Positions 1 through 7,121 are shown, numbered from the stretch's first letter. The stretch: DNA of 26,320 nt from CAYYMZ01 sp964473025 (GCA_964473025.1 CAYYMZ010000013.1:1-26320), one strand, 5' to 3'. Notes: generated from the letters alone by a model not told the origin. Made by a program: numbers and translations.

Positions 1-61
<61 letters not shown>

Positions 62-205
62 ATTGATGTTTGTACCCAGCACGTATAAGGTGCTGGATTA
101 AGCTCAATTTAATTTGAGTGGTTTATATAGCGCTACTCGTGCGCTCTCATCTGGTTTTGTCAAACCATAGTTGGCTATCACATCCGGTGTGAATCACCAA
201 CGATT

Positions 206-251
206 CCTGTTAAATTGCCTTTCGGCTCCGACGGGGGGTCGGTTTAACAGG
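206..251 (-). other. Nested stem-loop in rRNA leader
   Basis: CCTGTTAAA (206-214) is complementary to TTTAACAGG (243-251), and inside it CCGAC (228-232) pairs with GTCGG (238-242). It sits between the terminator-like hairpin and 16S and could be a processing or antitermination structure. No boxA consensus was recognised. Confidence 0.5.
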
Positions 252-281
252 ACTTGCAAAATTGTCAAAATTCGTGGAGAC

Positions 282-306
282 AAAAAAAGTCCAGCAGTAA
301 CTGGAC
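282..306 (-). terminator. Intrinsic-terminator-like hairpin inside the rRNA leader
   Basis: On the minus strand GTCCAG (301-306) and CTGGAC (289-294) form a 6-bp stem around a 6-base loop, followed directly by seven T (282-288). G-T pairs could extend the stem. It can end transcripts from the oxidoreductase operon, but it also lies downstream of the strong promoter at 369-397, so it would attenuate rRNA transcripts unless antitermination occurs or another promoter is used. Confidence 0.6.
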
Positions 307-368
307 CCTGCTCTGTGTTTAATTGGAACTTTGTCAAAAACTATGAGCCAAATTGCCTCCGTAGATAA

Positions 369-397
369 AAAATACCTTATTTGCGGGAATATGTCAA
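369..397 (-). promoter_or_regulatory. Promoter of the rRNA operon
   Basis: On the minus strand a perfect -35 TTGACA (392-397) is separated by 17 bases from a -10 TATTTT (369-374). Transcription would start near 362, giving a leader of about 300 bases before 16S. The promoter lies just after the stop of the oxidoreductase beta-subunit gene. Confidence 0.7.
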
Positions 398-413
398 CAG
401 TTGATCGGAGCGA

Positions 414-1124
414 TTATTTGTCTAAATATAAAATGCCCGCAAGGTTGCTTTTTCCGATCAACTCCTTCGCATCACCGACTGGACCTTCTAAGTAAACAAA
501 TTTCTCTTGGGGGAAATCTTTTGCCCAAACCTTGCATGGCTGAATCACTTCAACTAAGGCAAAACCCTTAAACTGAATCGCTAAAGTGATGGCCTCCTCC
601 AACAATGACATATTCTCAACCGGTACCCTGGCTATAAACTTACAGCCAGAGGCAACCGCAAGGTCAACCGCACTAACCGGTTTTGTCTGGTTTGTTTCAC
701 TTTGGGCACGTGCCTTAACCCCAACAGGAGTTGCCGAGGACTTCTGACCAGCCGTTAAACCAAAAATATAATTATTGTTTAAAACAAGAGTAATGTCATC
801 GTTCCTTTGCATTGCGTGCACAAAGTGATTGAGGCCTTCGCTAAGCAGTCCACCGTCACCAGCTTGTGCGATCACAGACAGCTCTGGGCGGGCAGTTTTG
901 ATACCGACTGCAACAGGTATAGAGCGACCATGCAAAGTTTCAACGCCACAAACGTTGAGAACATTGATCATATTTCCACTGCAACCGATGTCATAGCAAA
1001 CAACAACGTTTTTGGGTTCAATTTTAAGATCGGAAATTGACTTTTTAAGCGCTGCGTTAACACCATATGCCCCGCAGCCCGGACACCATGTTGGAACCTT
1101 ACCCGTATCTAGTGTTTTGTTCAT
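414..1124 (-). CDS. korB: 2-oxoacid:ferredoxin oxidoreductase, beta subunit
   Basis: This is the thiamine-pyrophosphate-binding subunit of a 2-oxoacid:ferredoxin oxidoreductase, which oxidatively decarboxylates a 2-oxoacid to an acyl-CoA and reduces ferredoxin in the cytoplasm. The 236 residues are normal for the family. The N-terminal WCPGCG motif is present, as are the TPP/Mg motif around GDGGLLSEGLNH and the downstream NNNYIFGLTAGQ. The start codon overlaps the stop of the alpha-subunit gene by four bases (ATGA), so the two are translationally coupled. No ferredoxin-like delta subunit is encoded nearby. Substrate (2-oxoglutarate, pyruvate or other) cannot be decided from sequence alone; the symbol is by family resemblance. 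Confidence 0.9.
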   Translation of the reverse strand: MNKTLDTGKVPTWCPGCGAYGVNAALKKSISDLKIEPKNVVVCYDIGCSGNMINVLNVCGVETLHGRSIPVAVGIKTARPELSVIAQAGDGGLLSEGLNHFVHAMQRNDDITLVLNNNYIFGLTAGQKSSATPVGVKARAQSETNQTKPVSAVDLAVASGCKFIARVPVENMSLLEEAITLAIQFKGFALVEVIQPCKVWAKDFPQEKFVYLEGPVGDAKELIGKSNLAGILYLDK

Positions 1125-2731
1125 ATGGATTGATCGATTAATTTTGCCAACTCTTCTTTATAAAACGGCCGGCCGTCATCTTTGGTAATTCTTAGAACCG
1201 GCTTCAGTGTTTTCATTTCAATCAAGCTCGCCATCTGACCAGAAAAATTATTTTCAATAACAATGACTTTTTTTGCCTTCAAAACCTCTTTTTTTAAATC
1301 AGCTGCGAATGGCCATGGCCTCCAAATATGGATATATTTTACTTCCGGATTTATTGCTAAATATTCTAGAATACTACTTTTAGTTGAGCCCCACCCAACA
1401 ATCAAAGTACCAGAATTTTTATTGCCAAAAACCTCGAAACCGCCGTCCATGTTTTCGATCTTCCTGTCTCTTTTGTCCATCATTTCCGTTCTTGTTTTCG
1501 CATCGTCGGCCGAAAAACCACACTCATCGTGCTCGTACGAGCTGGTCAAAAATGTTGTCTCGCCAGGATAAGCTCTTGGCGAAATACCATCATGGGAAAG
1601 CTTATAGCGACAATAATCGCTACCGGCCTCGAATCTTTTACCGTGATCGATTTCGATGGTTTTTTCGTCAAGATCTTTTCCTGAAGAAAAACGACTCTCG
1701 CACATATATTTATCAGCCAAGACAATGACTGGTAGCTGGTATTTTTCGGCTAAGTTAAATGCCGTCTGTCCCAAATTCATTGCTTCTTGTAAATCTCCTG
1801 GGGCTAAAACGATTTTTGGAAAATCTCCGTGGCCGGGATTTATTGCAAGAGTTAAATCTGACTGCCCGCTATAAGTCGGCATTCCAGACGATGGCCCCGA
1901 TCTTTGCCCCAAAACCACGACCAAAGGAATTTCAGCCATCGAGCTAAATCCGACCGCTTCACACATCAAGCTGAAACCTGCACCGCTGGTTGCCGTGACC
2001 GACCTTTTTCCGGCATAAGATGCTCCGATCGTACTTAAAGCCGCAAAGATCTCATCCTCCGGTACAACCATCTTGATATCAGTTTGAGACAAAAACCCCA
2101 GCAAGCTATTGATCGGCGTGATCGGATAAATAGAGCAGTATTGGCAATCGGCCTTTTTTATCGCTTTAGCAAAAATCTCATTTGCGGTTGCTCCGTTAAT
2201 TTTTTTCTTTGCATCCGAAGCAGGCATTTTTATTTTTTCATCAACTTGCAGTTCATATCCTAACTTCACTGCCCTGAAATTTATATCGACGTATTTTTCG
2301 TCAATGGTCTCTTTTATCGCCCCAAGTAATGTATAAAGATCTTGAGACAAAACTTTCCAAATAAAGCCGGCGGCAACGGTATTTTTTACAATAGGATTTG
2401 CGGTAACTTCAGGCAGCTCACCAATCTTCAATGTATTTGCATCAAAAACTAAAGCATCTTTTTTCAGATCTTCTCGATGCGAATCTAGGAGTTTTTGATC
2501 TAAGGCGAATAAAAGATCAATTTTATTTCTTGGAGAGAGATTTTCTTGAGACGAAATAACAATCTGAACATTGTTGTCACCGCCACGGATTGCAGACGGG
2601 TATTCGGGATATGTCAGTGTAAAAAAACCGCATTGGTTGAGCGCAGAGGACAATAACTCGCCGAGCTTCATAATGCCCGATCCAGCAGGTCCGCAAATTT
2701 TTATTGCGATCGAATCATCCTTAGTCATCAT
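1121..2731 (-). CDS. korA: 2-oxoacid:ferredoxin oxidoreductase, fused gamma-alpha subunit
   Basis: The 536 residues combine a gamma domain (about 1-190, with GPAGSGIMKLGELL and RGGDNN) and an alpha domain (about 195-536, with YPITP, the SGPSSGMPT stretch and a QSDL motif) in one chain, as in two-subunit KorAB-type enzymes. With the beta subunit it forms the TPP-dependent enzyme linking 2-oxoacid oxidation to ferredoxin. It overlaps the upstream gene by four bases and the downstream beta gene by four. Two adjacent ATG codons could serve as start; the first overlaps the upstream TGA stop and GGTGA lies a few bases before it. Confidence 0.9.
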   Translation of the reverse strand: MMTKDDSIAIKICGPAGSGIMKLGELLSSALNQCGFFTLTYPEYPSAIRGGDNNVQIVISSQENLSPRNKIDLLFALDQKLLDSHREDLKKDALVFDANTLKIGELPEVTANPIVKNTVAAGFIWKVLSQDLYTLLGAIKETIDEKYVDINFRAVKLGYELQVDEKIKMPASDAKKKINGATANEIFAKAIKKADCQYCSIYPITPINSLLGFLSQTDIKMVVPEDEIFAALSTIGASYAGKRSVTATSGAGFSLMCEAVGFSSMAEIPLVVVLGQRSGPSSGMPTYSGQSDLTLAINPGHGDFPKIVLAPGDLQEAMNLGQTAFNLAEKYQLPVIVLADKYMCESRFSSGKDLDEKTIEIDHGKRFEAGSDYCRYKLSHDGISPRAYPGETTFLTSSYEHDECGFSADDAKTRTEMMDKRDRKIENMDGGFEVFGNKNSGTLIVGWGSTKSSILEYLAINPEVKYIHIWRPWPFAADLKKEVLKAKKVIVIENNFSGQMASLIEMKTLKPVLRITKDDGRPFYKEELAKLIDQSI

Positions 2732-4161
2732 AGGTCACCAATATCTATAGTTGATCCATCAAGTCGATCCGCCTGTTTTTCGGTTAAAACTAACGACAGC
2801 TTTTGTTCTTCCGAATTACCCAAATTTTGTTCATCGATATTTTCAATAAGCGTTTCAATTTTTTCGACAACCTCGCTCGCCTTCTTAAGAATAACCTCCG
2901 ACTGTTTTTCTACTTTCACCTGCCGCGCCTTCTTCTCGCTATACTTAGTAGATTTTTCTGGATTTAATTTAGATTTTTGGTCTAGCGCGTCGATAGAATC
3001 TTTAAGCAACTTCAGATATTTGGGTAGCGTTTTCTCAGCAAGTTTTTTTGCCGTTTTCGAGGTTAATTTTAACGCCTCTAAAAATGCCAGTGATTCCGAA
3101 ACCGACAAAGATTTAGTTCCGTTGGCAAAAAAATCAGCAAGCGCCCCTCTAATTTTTAGATCCTGTATCAGATAATCCACTTCTTCTTTCGTTCTATCGT
3201 TCATAATTCTCCTCTGGAGATCGTCAAGATAACCTTCAAGATAAACCGTCTCAGCACGAGCACCGATAAACAAAGAATCAGGCACAATCACATTTAATTC
3301 CCTGGTGATATCGACTGATCCAGTTGCAATAAGAGATCCTGGCAAAACTGTAAGATACGGAGAGAGCGCAACACCCACGCCGCATGAGGAAAGTATAAAA
3401 GTAGCACCAGCTTTGGTTCCCCTAATCGGATCGTAATTGGAAATAGAAGTACCAGCGCCAAAATTTGCTCTGCCTCTCTCGATTTTGAAATCTTCCGTCT
3501 GTTCAATGTTTAAATAAACACTAGAAAATGCTTGGGCCAATGTAGAATAAAATAATTCATCCGTTGGATCAATATACTTTTCTTCGCTATTTCGCACAGC
3601 TAAACCCAACGCTGTCAGATCACCATAATAACCAAAATGGCCAACTTCCACTAAGCTATTTTTTACTACTTCCGTTGGAGACGTCCCAATAATAGTGCTT
3701 CTTATAAATTCCCCACCGCCTATATGGGCAAAGGCAAAAATGCTTCCTCCGCGAGATTTAGTTTTGCTAAAGTCACATCCTCCAAATATAACATCGCTGT
3801 TAATTTGGGAGCCACCAACTAAAATTGGGTAGCGACTAATGCCACCAGCCTCGCTTATCGCCAAAGACGATGTCGTTGAATTTTTAACTTCTGAAAAATC
3901 TTCAACAATCGTACAAGTGCCAATTAATGAGTTTAAAATCTTTGAGTCAGAAATGTAGTCATGACCTAAAAGCGAGCTATCTTTAAAAGTGGATCTTAGT
4001 AATTTTACCTTGCCGTAAATCTTGTTTACGCCGACAAATTCACATCCAACAATCTCTAGATCCTGATTTTTTACGAGCTCGCCTAACTCAATTTTTTCGA
4101 GATCTCCAGAACATCCCTTTTTCTTTAGCTCTTCAATAAATTGGTCATCAATTTTTTTCAT
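2728..4161 (-). CDS. GlmU-like left-handed beta-helix protein with C-terminal coiled coil
   Basis: Residues about 30-295 look like a left-handed parallel beta-helix of hexapeptide repeats. Two stretches resemble the acetyltransferase half of GlmU: NSLVEVGHFGYYGD (about 168-181) and RANFGAGTSISNYD (231-244), the latter matching the GlmU NIGAGT-NYDG signature. There is no GlmU-type uridylyltransferase domain. From about 310 the protein is helical and rich in Lys and Glu, probably a coiled coil. The start at 4161 is preferred over an upstream one at 4203 because it has GGAGG nine bases before it and only 14 bases of overlap with glmM. Position behind glmM suggests a part in amino-sugar nucleotide synthesis, possibly acetylation or a scaffold. 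This is inference. Confidence 0.6.
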   Translation of the reverse strand: MKKIDDQFIEELKKKGCSGDLEKIELGELVKNQDLEIVGCEFVGVNKIYGKVKLLRSTFKDSSLLGHDYISDSKILNSLIGTCTIVEDFSEVKNSTTSSLAISEAGGISRYPILVGGSQINSDVIFGGCDFSKTKSRGGSIFAFAHIGGGEFIRSTIIGTSPTEVVKNSLVEVGHFGYYGDLTALGLAVRNSEEKYIDPTDELFYSTLAQAFSSVYLNIEQTEDFKIERGRANFGAGTSISNYDPIRGTKAGATFILSSCGVGVALSPYLTVLPGSLIATGSVDITRELNVIVPDSLFIGARAETVYLEGYLDDLQRRIMNDRTKEEVDYLIQDLKIRGALADFFANGTKSLSVSESLAFLEALKLTSKTAKKLAEKTLPKYLKLLKDSIDALDQKSKLNPEKSTKYSEKKARQVKVEKQSEVILKKASEVVEKIETLIENIDEQNLGNSEEQKLSLVLTEKQADRLDGSTIDIGDL

Positions 4162-5497
4162 TCTCAATTTCCTCCGCCATAGTATCTGCGATTTTTTTGG
4201 CAACAGATTTTACCTGAGATTCGTCTTTTCCTTCAACCATTACTCGGGCAATATTTTCCGTGCCGGAATATCTGACCAAGACCCTGCCCTCGTCCTTTAA
4301 TTCTTTTTCACCTTCTGCAATCGATCCTTGGGTATTTTTTAGCTTATCCAACGCAACCTTCTTTTTCACTGGAAAATTTAGCAAAACTTGCGGATAGGCC
4401 TGATACTGATTCAAAGAACTAAGTGTTTTGCCGGCATCCTTCATCGCCTCGATAACTTTTAGGGCGGCGACTATACCATCAGCAGAGGTAGAAAGATCGG
4501 CTAGCATAATATGGCCGGAAGATTCGCCACCTAAGCTGTAGCCACCTTCACGCAGCGCTTGAGAAACAAATTTATCCCCGACATCGGTTAACACAACCTT
4601 GATTCCTTCTTTTTCCATTAATTTGTTGAAGCTCAAGTTTGCCATAACAGTTGAAACAACGGTATTGCTTTTCAAAAGACCTTTTTTCTTTTTGTAAATT
4701 GCAATGATCGCGAGAGTTGCATTCCCGTCCAAGACATTTCCCTTTTCATCGATCATTATCAGCCGGTCAGCATCCCCGTCTAAAACAATACCGAGATCCG
4801 CTGATTCAGCTAAAACTCGTTTGGCAACAAGATCCGGGTAAAAAACTCCGGCATTCTGATTAATATTTAAACCATTTGGCGCAACATTCATCGAAACAAC
4901 TTGCGCCCCAAGTTCACTAAACACCTGAGGGCCGATTTTATAAGCCGCACCATTGGCGCAATCCAAAACAATCTTTAATCCCTCTAAGGACATATTATCA
5001 ACTGTTTGTTTTGTATATTCTGCATATCGACTGTCCGCAGCGATGACTCTTTTTGCCTTGCCAAGATACTTGGACTCGACTCCTTCGATGTCAGACGACA
5101 AATGATCTTCAATTTCTTGCTCTAATTTTTTATCAAATTTGTAGCCATCGGAAGTGAAGAACTTGATTCCATTATCTTCAGCCGGATTGTGTGAGGCAGA
5201 TATCATGATCCCCGCATCCGCATTCATTGACTGGGTTAGATGTGCAACGGCCGAAGTTGGTAATGGACCGGTTAGTAAAACATCTCCGCCCACAGCGCAA
5301 ATACCGCTCGTTAGTGCAGTTTCAAAAATATAGCCGCTAACCCTTGTATCCTCGCCGATTAAAATCTTTTTAGGATGGCGAGAATGGCCAATAGAGACCA
5401 CAAGAGCCTTTCCAACTTGAAGCGCCATTTCCGGCGTCATTGGAAACTCATTTGCAACTCCTCTTATGCCATCAGTCCCAAAAATATTTTGTTTCAT
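4148..5497 (-). CDS. glmM: Phosphoglucosamine mutase
   Basis: GlmM converts glucosamine-6-phosphate to glucosamine-1-phosphate, a step toward UDP-GlcNAc and peptidoglycan. All signatures of the alpha-D-phosphohexomutase family are visible: the phosphoserine loop ISASHNP (Ser about 102), the metal loop DGDADR (240-245), the sugar loop GGESSGH (323-329) and the phosphate-binding RYSGTEN (409-415). The length of 449 matches the family. It is first in a leftward run and overlaps the next gene by 14 bases. No good Shine-Dalgarno sequence is seen at a normal distance; AAGG touches the ATG. Confidence 0.96.
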   Translation of the reverse strand: MKQNIFGTDGIRGVANEFPMTPEMALQVGKALVVSIGHSRHPKKILIGEDTRVSGYIFETALTSGICAVGGDVLLTGPLPTSAVAHLTQSMNADAGIMISASHNPAEDNGIKFFTSDGYKFDKKLEQEIEDHLSSDIEGVESKYLGKAKRVIAADSRYAEYTKQTVDNMSLEGLKIVLDCANGAAYKIGPQVFSELGAQVVSMNVAPNGLNINQNAGVFYPDLVAKRVLAESADLGIVLDGDADRLIMIDEKGNVLDGNATLAIIAIYKKKKGLLKSNTVVSTVMANLSFNKLMEKEGIKVVLTDVGDKFVSQALREGGYSLGGESSGHIMLADLSTSADGIVAALKVIEAMKDAGKTLSSLNQYQAYPQVLLNFPVKKKVALDKLKNTQGSIAEGEKELKDEGRVLVRYSGTENIARVMVEGKDESQVKSVAKKIADTMAEEIENEKN

Positions 5498-5503
5498 ACC
5501 TTA

Positions 5504-5533
5504 TATTTAATCACCTACAAGACCAAATAACAA
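5504..5533 (-). promoter_or_regulatory. Possible glmM promoter
   Basis: On the minus strand TTGTTA (5528-5533) and TAAATA (5504-5509) are 18 bases apart. The -10 ends only six bases before the glmM ATG, so if used the transcript would be almost leaderless, which fits the lack of a spaced ribosome binding site. The match is modest. Confidence 0.35.
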
Positions 5534-5582
5534 TTTAATGGGGGTTGAACTTACGGTAAAAGGCGTACTGAATTAGGGTTCT

Positions 5583-5625
5583 AAAAATGGACGAGGCCGC
5601 ACTCCCCCGAAGGGGAGGCGGCCTC
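5583..5625 (-). terminator. Terminator of the structured RNA
   Basis: GAGGCCGC (5593-5600) pairs with GCGGCCTC (5618-5625) and, after one bulged base, CTCCCC (5602-5607) pairs with GGGGAG (5612-5617). On the minus strand the loop is a UUCG tetraloop closed by C-G. A run of five T (5583-5587) follows after five bases. The very stable helix and T run fit an intrinsic terminator for leftward transcription, although the gap before the T run is a weakness. Confidence 0.6.
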
Positions 5626-5633
5626 TTGACTAC

Positions 5634-5653
5634 GGCCGGGGACTACCCCGGCC
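5634..5653. repeat. Perfect 8-bp inverted repeat next to terminator
   Basis: GGCCGGGG and CCCCGGCC flank a 4-base loop. It lies eight bases before the terminator hairpin in the direction of leftward transcription and would form the last but one helix of the RNA. Confidence 0.7.
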
Positions 5654-5720
5654 TCGAACGAATAAGGATCGATGAGGAAGGCCGGCGGGATGGAGTGTAG
5701 GGGCTGGCAGGGTTAGACCC

Positions 5721-5832
5721 CGCGCTACAATTCGCACCCGCCGGCTCTTTACGACCAGCCGTGCCTCGATCCAATGTGGCTTCCTAATCGCGGAAGCACG
5801 ACTGTTGCGGCACCACCGCCGGATGTAGCGCG
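5721..5832 (-). other. Four-way-junction (cloverleaf-shaped) module of the RNA
   Basis: TGTAGCGCG (5824-5832) is a perfect 9-base complement of CGCGCTACA (5721-5729). Between them lie three hairpins: 5807-5819 (GCGG/CCGC), 5776-5799 (an 8-bp stem with one bulge and a 7-base loop) and 5734-5764 (outer GCA/TGC, inner CGGCT/AGCCG). A small hairpin at 5710-5720 abuts the closing stem and could stack on it. The outline resembles a tRNA cloverleaf but lacks the T-loop sequence and acceptor geometry of tRNA. Confidence 0.55.
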
Positions 5833-6115
5833 ATCTGCCACAGGGCAGGCCCCTCGGCAACTTAGGCCGTCAGGGGAGTGGCGCTTGCGGGCGGGCGCTT
5901 TTCGTCAGCGCGAAGCCCAGTTCAGGCGGTGGAAAGCAGACAACGAAACTAGCACAAGGGACATCCCCTCCCCGTAGGTTAGTTTGGCATTGCCCAAGAT
6001 TCGGAACTCTCCGGTTCCTCCTCTGGCAATACCCCAGGAACTGCCTCTGTCAAGGACGTTGCCCGGAAACTACCGGTTGGTAGAATTCCCTGGTCGTCCG
6101 GGCCGTGGCGCCCGG

Positions 6116-6220
6116 CTAGGTGCCGGCGTCGCCGCCCAGGCCGTGGCTGATGCCCGCGCCGCAGAAAGTGGTATTACCGTCTGGCTCTGCGCCGATAATG
6201 TGCAACTTCCGCCGAATCAT
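6116..6220 (-). CDS. Small ORF, 34 residues, inside the structured RNA
   Basis: An ATG at 6220 has GAGGAG eight bases upstream and opens a 34-codon frame ending in TAG. An in-frame ATG two codons earlier (6226) would be too close to the same ribosome binding site. The peptide begins MIRRKLHIIGAEPDG and is rich in Gly with one Cys; codon third positions are mostly G or C, like the carbonic-anhydrase-like gene nearby. I recognise no family. The long structured sequence after the stop makes it unclear whether the peptide or the RNA is the product. Confidence 0.35.
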   Translation of the reverse strand: MIRRKLHIIGAEPDGNTTFCGAGISHGLGGDAGT

Positions 6221-6333
6221 ATACATCTCTCCTCGCTATCAACCGAACGGTTTTAGATTTCCCCCGATGGGGATCCGCCCGGAAACTCCTTCTCGAAAAA
6301 GCCGACTCGGCCCTTCTCGAGAAAGTACTAAAC

Positions 6334-6362
6334 ATCATACCACATTTCCCCTTTCACGTCAA
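6334..6362 (-). promoter_or_regulatory. Promoter of the structured RNA
   Basis: On the minus strand TTGACG (6357-6362) and TATGAT (6334-6339) are separated by exactly 17 bases, a near-consensus housekeeping promoter. The -35 overlaps the last codons of the upstream carbonic-anhydrase-like gene. Transcription should start near 6327. Confidence 0.75.
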
Positions 6363-7121
6363 GGGGACAACGACGTCGTGAACCTGTACTGAGTCCGCGT
6401 AGATCTTCTGGTCGTAGATCGCCTTCAGCATGTTGTCGAGATGCTCGCGGTCACGGCCCAGAACGACGATCTGAAACGGCTGCTGAGCGAAGTACTTGGC
6501 GAAGCCGTGAGAGCCCATCGCGATGTCGCGCGCCATTTGCACATCCCCCCGTGCAATGTCTTGGTCGCCGATCAGATCCCAGCTGACAACGAACATTTCC
6601 GGCATGTAGCGCGAAGCGCGGTAGCGCCCGGTGCCGTCGACGATGACTCCGCGGGCATTGTGAAACCCAAGTGGGCCAGTGAGTAGGAGTTCGCGACAGA
6701 GAACACCCAGACGGCGAGCGAGCTCTTCGGCGAATTCGCGGGCAATGTCATCAACGTTGCCCTCGAGACCAAAGCGTCTCTTGGCCTCGGCTGCCGCACC
6801 GCATCCGCGATGCCAGGTGATCATGTGGACTCGGCCTCGAAGCAACTTCACGGCCTTCTTGAGCGAATCCTCAAGATCACTTCCGAGCAGAATGCCGCTA
6901 CCGGCTAGACGCAAGAACGCCATGTCTTTGAACGTCCCCTTCTGCGACTGCACGCGCTCATCGATACAGACAACTGCGCAGCCCTTGCGTTTCGCAAAGT
7001 CCAACTTCTTGATGAACGACTCTGGGTCGCGGCGTAATGCCTCGACCATTCCGGCCCTCTCTGACCACAACTTCTGCTGCGATGTGATGCTGCCATCTGC
7101 TTGTTCGAATGTTTCAGCCAT
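6354..7121 (-). CDS. Beta-carbonic-anhydrase-like protein
   Basis: The 255-residue protein has CIDER (Cys52, Asp54, Arg56) and HRGCG (His104, Cys107), which match the C-x-D-x-R and H-x-x-C zinc-site motifs of beta-carbonic anhydrases with nearly the usual spacing. Between them RLAGSGILLG resembles the RNAG segment of that fold. The part after about 130 is not typical of the family, so the activity (CO2 hydration or another zinc chemistry) is uncertain. The start has GGAGGG six bases upstream and its own promoter at 7166-7194. Its codons are visibly richer in G and C than those of neighbouring genes, which suggests horizontal transfer together with the RNA that follows it. Confidence 0.6.
   Translation of the reverse strand: MAETFEQADGSITSQQKLWSERAGMVEALRRDPESFIKKLDFAKRKGCAVVCIDERVQSQKGTFKDMAFLRLAGSGILLGSDLEDSLKKAVKLLRGRVHMITWHRGCGAAAEAKRRFGLEGNVDDIAREFAEELARRLGVLCRELLLTGPLGFHNARGVIVDGTGRYRASRYMPEMFVVSWDLIGDQDIARGDVQMARDIAMGSHGFAKYFAQQPFQIVVLGRDREHLDNMLKAIYDQKIYADSVQVHDVVVPLT

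Larger units (their letters stand above)
62..413 (-). other. rRNA leader / intergenic region
   Basis: This gap of about 350 bases lies between the oxidoreductase operon and 16S and holds no credible gene. On the minus strand it contains a strong promoter (369-397), a hairpin followed by a T run (282-306), a nested stem (206-251) and two further hairpins near 16S: 76-82 pairing with 90-96, and an AT-rich one around 103-118. The stems nearest 16S may be part of the 16S processing stalk, whose other half would lie outside the window. The hexamer TTGACA occurs four times on the minus strand (392-397, 332-337, 263-268, 158-163), but only the first has a good -10 partner. Confidence 0.7.
5583..6327 (-). 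ncRNA. Candidate large structured RNA, about 745 bases, unknown class
   Basis: A GC-rich stretch with no conserved protein gene is bounded on the minus strand by a consensus promoter (6334-6362) and a terminator-like hairpin (5583-5625). Perfect or near-perfect helices occur throughout: 6288-6296 with 6317-6325, 6258-6285, 6062-6102, 6003-6018, 5946-5985, 5889-5918, 5850-5876, 5835-5848, 5634-5653. A 9-bp long-range stem (5721-5729 with 5824-5832) encloses three hairpins, and a crossing 9-bp complement (5681-5689 with 5737-5745) suggests a pseudoknot. In the first helix one pair is G-U on the minus strand but a mismatch on the plus strand, favouring leftward transcription. I do not recognise RNase P RNA, tmRNA, SRP RNA or a group I/II intron. 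A small ORF (6116-6220) lies near its 5' end, so an mRNA with a long structured 3' region is the alternative. Confidence 0.6.

Noticed and set aside
171..368. A 65-codon plus-strand reading frame in the rRNA leader
   Set aside because: It overlaps the rRNA promoter and leader hairpins, has no ribosome binding site and no family resemblance.
5721..5832. A tRNA gene, because of the cloverleaf outline with a 7-base loop
   Set aside because: There is no T-loop consensus, the closing stem has nine base pairs and no CCA or discriminator arrangement, and the arm sizes do not fit.
5630..5860. A 76-codon minus-strand reading frame starting with TTG
   Set aside because: It is extremely Arg- and Pro-rich, has no ribosome binding site, and overlaps the strongest RNA helices; such frames arise by chance in GC-rich sequence.
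5905..5964. A 19-codon frame with a G-rich sequence before its ATG
   Set aside because: The G-rich run is part of a helix (5946-5985) and the peptide is too short to judge.
5583..6327. RNase P RNA, tmRNA, SRP RNA or a group II intron
   Set aside because: None of the conserved cores (for example the RNase P GAGGAAAGTCC block, the tmRNA ends or an intron domain V) was found on either strand.
5774..6392. Plus-strand reading frames across the GC-rich gap
   Set aside because: They lack ribosome binding sites and protein-like composition and lie opposite the promoter-terminator pair.
6605..6613. TGTAGCGCG inside the carbonic-anhydrase-like gene, identical to the RNA stem strand at 5824-5832
   Set aside because: Nine bases in GC-rich sequence can recur by chance, and no surrounding similarity was seen.
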